A DNA stretch of 15,034 nt from Actinomycetota bacterium (GTDB lineage Bacteria; Actinomycetota; Geothermincolia; Fen-727; Anoxymicrobiaceae), in the NCBI GenBank assembly GCA_016649525.1, contig JAENXM010000014.1, positions 1-15,034 on the forward strand. Direction: 5' to 3'. Under the pieces are notes generated by a model. It had not been told where the DNA came from, did not search any database, and saw only the letters and a list, made by a program, of their open reading frames with translations. The translations under genes and the position numbers were made by a program. Positions within the stretch are counted from its first letter, which is position 1. Each line of letters begins with the position of its first letter. Of the stretch, positions 13,273-15,034 are shown one piece after another.

Positions 13273-14205
13273 TTAACTCGAAGCCTTTTTTTCGCCGTAG
13301 CGCTTCTTTACAACAAGGTAGGCCAGCAAAGCCAGTGCCGCCGCAATCAGAACGTAGACGAGCGCGTCACCAAAGAATCTAATGACCGCGTTGATACCAT
13401 TGACTACTCCGTGAGCCGCGTCCGCGAGCGCCTGCGTGAATCCCCATCCTCCGTCCCCGCTCACTGCTGCGCCCGGCTCGAGCAGAGTCACCTGGACCGT
13501 CGAGAACTGTACATGGTTGTCCAGGTAGTTCTTGCGTCCCTGGAGCTGCTCGATCTGCTCCTGGATGACGGAGAGCTCACGCTGCACCGCTATGCTCTCT
13601 TCTATGGTCTGTGCCTTCGCCATCAGCCGGAGGTAAACCCCTTCCTGCGCCTTCAGGTTGTTGATGCGGCTTTCAAGATCAACGTACTCCTCGGTCACGT
13701 CCTGCGCCTGCTCGCCTATCGACTTCACATTCCCGATCTTCTTGAACTCGGCCATGACCTTGGAAAAGGAGTCGTTCGGGACCCTGACAGTAACGGTGCC
13801 CCCCGTTATCCTTCCGCCGCTCGAATCAGTCCGCGAGTCAGAAACGAAACCCCCGACGCCTTCAGCTATCAGGACTACCTGGCTGTAGTACCTGTTGAAC
13901 GTGCCTTTTTTAATCTCGATCGTGAGGCTCCCGGTCTTGATTGTCCTCGTCTCTATCGAGGGCACCTGTGAAACCTCTGTCCTGGTGCCTGCGACAGTAG
14001 TCCCCTTCTGTTCGGGCACCTCCCCGCTCGATTCGACGCGCATGAGGTCGACTTCGCCCTTGGAAACCTCCTTCAGCGCCTGATCGGGCTTCCGGTTCCC
14101 ACCACAGCCAAGCCCGATCGCCATCAGTATCAACAGGACAGCGAGAACGATCCCCCCCGCTATAAAAACCTTTCGCAAGCCCTTTCCCGTACGCTTCTCA
14201 TTCAT
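13273..14205 (-). CDS. DUF4349 membrane protein, possible lipoprotein
   Basis: This 310-residue envelope protein has a basic N-terminus (MNEKRTGKGLRK), a hydrophobic segment (13-33) and Cys34 in GLGCGG. That is a poor lipobox (Gly at -3), so lipid attachment is possible but uncertain. An acidic, Thr/Ser-rich spacer precedes the DUF4349 region (about 75-260), whose hallmarks are RTIKTGSLTIEI, GGFVSDSRTDSSG, TVTVRVPNDSFSKVMAEFK, a coiled coil around DLESRINNLKAQE and QRELSVIQEQIEQLQGRKNYL, and a VQFSTVQVTLLEP strand. A C-terminal transmembrane helix (about 275-298) ends in KKRYGEKK. DUF4349 proteins have no established function. ATG 14205 is chosen for its GGGGAGG 5 nt upstream; GTG 14238 adds 11 residues without support. 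It is divergent from an ABC ATPase gene. Confidence 0.9.
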   Translation of the reverse strand: MNEKRTGKGLRKVFIAGGIVLAVLLILMAIGLGCGGNRKPDQALKEVSKGEVDLMRVESSGEVPEQKGTTVAGTRTEVSQVPSIETRTIKTGSLTIEIKKGTFNRYYSQVVLIAEGVGGFVSDSRTDSSGGRITGGTVTVRVPNDSFSKVMAEFKKIGNVKSIGEQAQDVTEEYVDLESRINNLKAQEGVYLRLMAKAQTIEESIAVQRELSVIQEQIEQLQGRKNYLDNHVQFSTVQVTLLEPGAAVSGDGGWGFTQALADAAHGVVNGINAVIRFFGDALVYVLIAAALALLAYLVVKKRYGEKKASS

Positions 14206-14291
14206 TTGAGCCTCCCCTCTAGTACCTCTGCAAAACACCCTTTAGACGGGGCTCTTCTTTCTATAGTTCCCATGAGCGCATGACGAAACTC

Positions 14292-14297
14292 TATAAT
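14292..14297 (+). promoter_or_regulatory. Possible -10 box of the ABC transporter gene
   Basis: A perfect TATAAT overlaps the ATG at 14296. If it is the -10, transcription starts near 14304, that ATG is not in the mRNA, and the TTG at 14335 becomes the start. No -35 matching consensus stands 16-18 bp upstream, so this is tentative. Confidence 0.3.
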
Positions 14298-14334
14298 GGA
14301 ACTGACAAACCCGGTGAATAGGCCGGAGGCGTTG

Positions 14335-15034
14335 TTGAAAGGCTCAGCTGTAGCGCTGGAAAACATAACGAAGTATTACCGCTCCGGTTTTTCCCGAGAG
14401 CGGAAGGTCGCCGTGGAAGGCCTCTCCCTGGAGGTGAAAAGCGGCGAGATCTTCGGCCTGCTCGGGCCGAACGGTGCCGGAAAGACGACCACACTCAAAA
14501 TACTGCTGGGGGTCATATTCGCGAACGAAGGAAGCGGTTCAGTTCTCGGCGTGCAGCTGGGCGACAGGGCCTCACACCACAGGCTAGGCTTCCTCCCCGA
14601 ACAACCGTACTTCTACGGCTTCCTCACCGCCGAAAAAGGGCTGGACCTCTACGGCAAGTTCTTCGGGTTGAACAGGGAAGAGCGAGCCTCGAGATGCGCG
14701 ACACTACTCGACATGGTCGGGCTCCGCCGGGGTTCTCACCTGACGCTCGACAAATACTCCAAGGGGATGCTGCAGCGATTCGGTATCGCCCAGGCGCTCA
14801 TCAACGACCCCGACCTGGTGATAATGGATGAACCCTCCAGCGGCCTGGACCCTGTCGGGCAGAAAGAGGTCAGGGACATGCTCATCCGGCTGAAGGAGGG
14901 GGGAACAACCATATTCCTTTCAAGCCACCAGCTCTCAGAGGTGGAGGGGATATGCGACAGCGTAAGCATCATAAACCGCGGAAGGTCGGTCAGGGAGGGG
15001 AAGCTGTCCGAGCTCCTCGAGTCAGAGGGGATTA
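14335..15034 (+). CDS. ABC transporter ATP-binding protein (3' end missing)
   Basis: The frame is open to the end of the window and gives 233 residues of an ABC-2-type exporter ATPase, which powers efflux by a membrane partner that would be encoded further on. Walker A is GPNGAGKT (44-51), the Q-loop is LPEQPYFYGFLT (Gln90), the signature is YSKGMLQR (141-148, a variant of LSGGQ common in this subfamily), Walker B is LVIMDEP (161-167) with SGLDP, and the H-loop is SSHQLSE (His198). TTG 14335 has GGAGG 5 nt upstream. An in-frame ATG at 14296 would add 13 residues but overlaps a TATAAT and lacks a ribosome site. The substrate is unknown. The gene is divergent from the DUF4349 gene. Confidence 0.9.
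   Translation, partial: MKGSAVALENITKYYRSGFSRERKVAVEGLSLEVKSGEIFGLLGPNGAGKTTTLKILLGVIFANEGSGSVLGVQLGDRASHHRLGFLPEQPYFYGFLTAEKGLDLYGKFFGLNREERASRCATLLDMVGLRRGSHLTLDKYSKGMLQRFGIAQALINDPDLVIMDEPSSGLDPVGQKEVRDMLIRLKEGGTTIFLSSHQLSEVEGICDSVSIINRGRSVREGKLSELLESEGI

Noticed and set aside
12988..13971. A 327-codon plus-strand open frame
   Set aside because: It lies wholly opposite the CooT-like and DUF4349 genes, whose proteins match known families and have ribosome sites; its own translation shows no domain and no Shine-Dalgarno.
1..15034. CRISPR arrays, tRNA or rRNA genes, prophage or insertion sequence genes
   Set aside because: No regularly spaced direct repeats, no cloverleaf or rRNA sequence, and no transposase, integrase or phage gene is visible in the window.

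Overview
The window is GC-rich, gene-dense bacterial chromosome with frequent GTG/TTG starts, clear Shine-Dalgarno sites and at least one probable leaderless mRNA. The gene set (a fused I/D-type metallochelatase, a DUF4349 protein, a CooT-like nickel protein, an RsbRD_N-like sensor module, a lone PilT and a UDP-glucuronate decarboxylase-type epimerase) fits a deep-branching, probably anaerobic Actinomycetota. This is an inference from gene content; a Chloroflexota or Firmicutes relative cannot be excluded. I see no tRNA, rRNA, CRISPR array or transposase gene.

Layout. 1-183 is the 3' end of a small unknown gene. The minus-strand block 428-2302 holds an epimerase (uxs-like) directly followed by a PaaI-type thioesterase, then a separately promoted RRM RNA-binding protein. 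An 84-bp palindromic repeat lies between the last two; it supplies the end of the thioesterase and abuts the RRM promoter. 2441-4568 (+) carries two alpha/beta hydrolases, the first membrane-anchored and probably leaderless. 4596-7901 (-) carries a secreted NlpC/P60 hydrolase, a terminator, an HDAC-family deacetylase and PilT. 8280-10918 (+) carries a fused AAA+/VWA chelatase and an RsbRD_N-like protein. The latter meets a DUF5666-like membrane protein tail to tail on one shared CTAG. A second palindromic repeat (11603-11680) precedes a REC-LytTR response regulator with a near-consensus promoter.

Non-coding stretches over 300 bp. 7902-8279 holds the peptidase promoter and a foldable leader for the chelatase. 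11491-11828 holds the second repeat and the regulator promoter. 12573-13011 holds a strongly foldable region (12714-12889) and a terminator-like hairpin. The last part has cooT-like and DUF4349 genes (-) and, divergently, the start of an ABC transporter ATPase that runs off the end.

The window reads as ordinary chromosomal housekeeping and envelope genes. The most interesting signals lie between genes: a possible structured RNA with an 11-bp closing stem, a terminator placed between promoter and Shine-Dalgarno of an RNA-binding protein gene, and two repeats of apparently related type that each abut the promoter of a regulatory gene.
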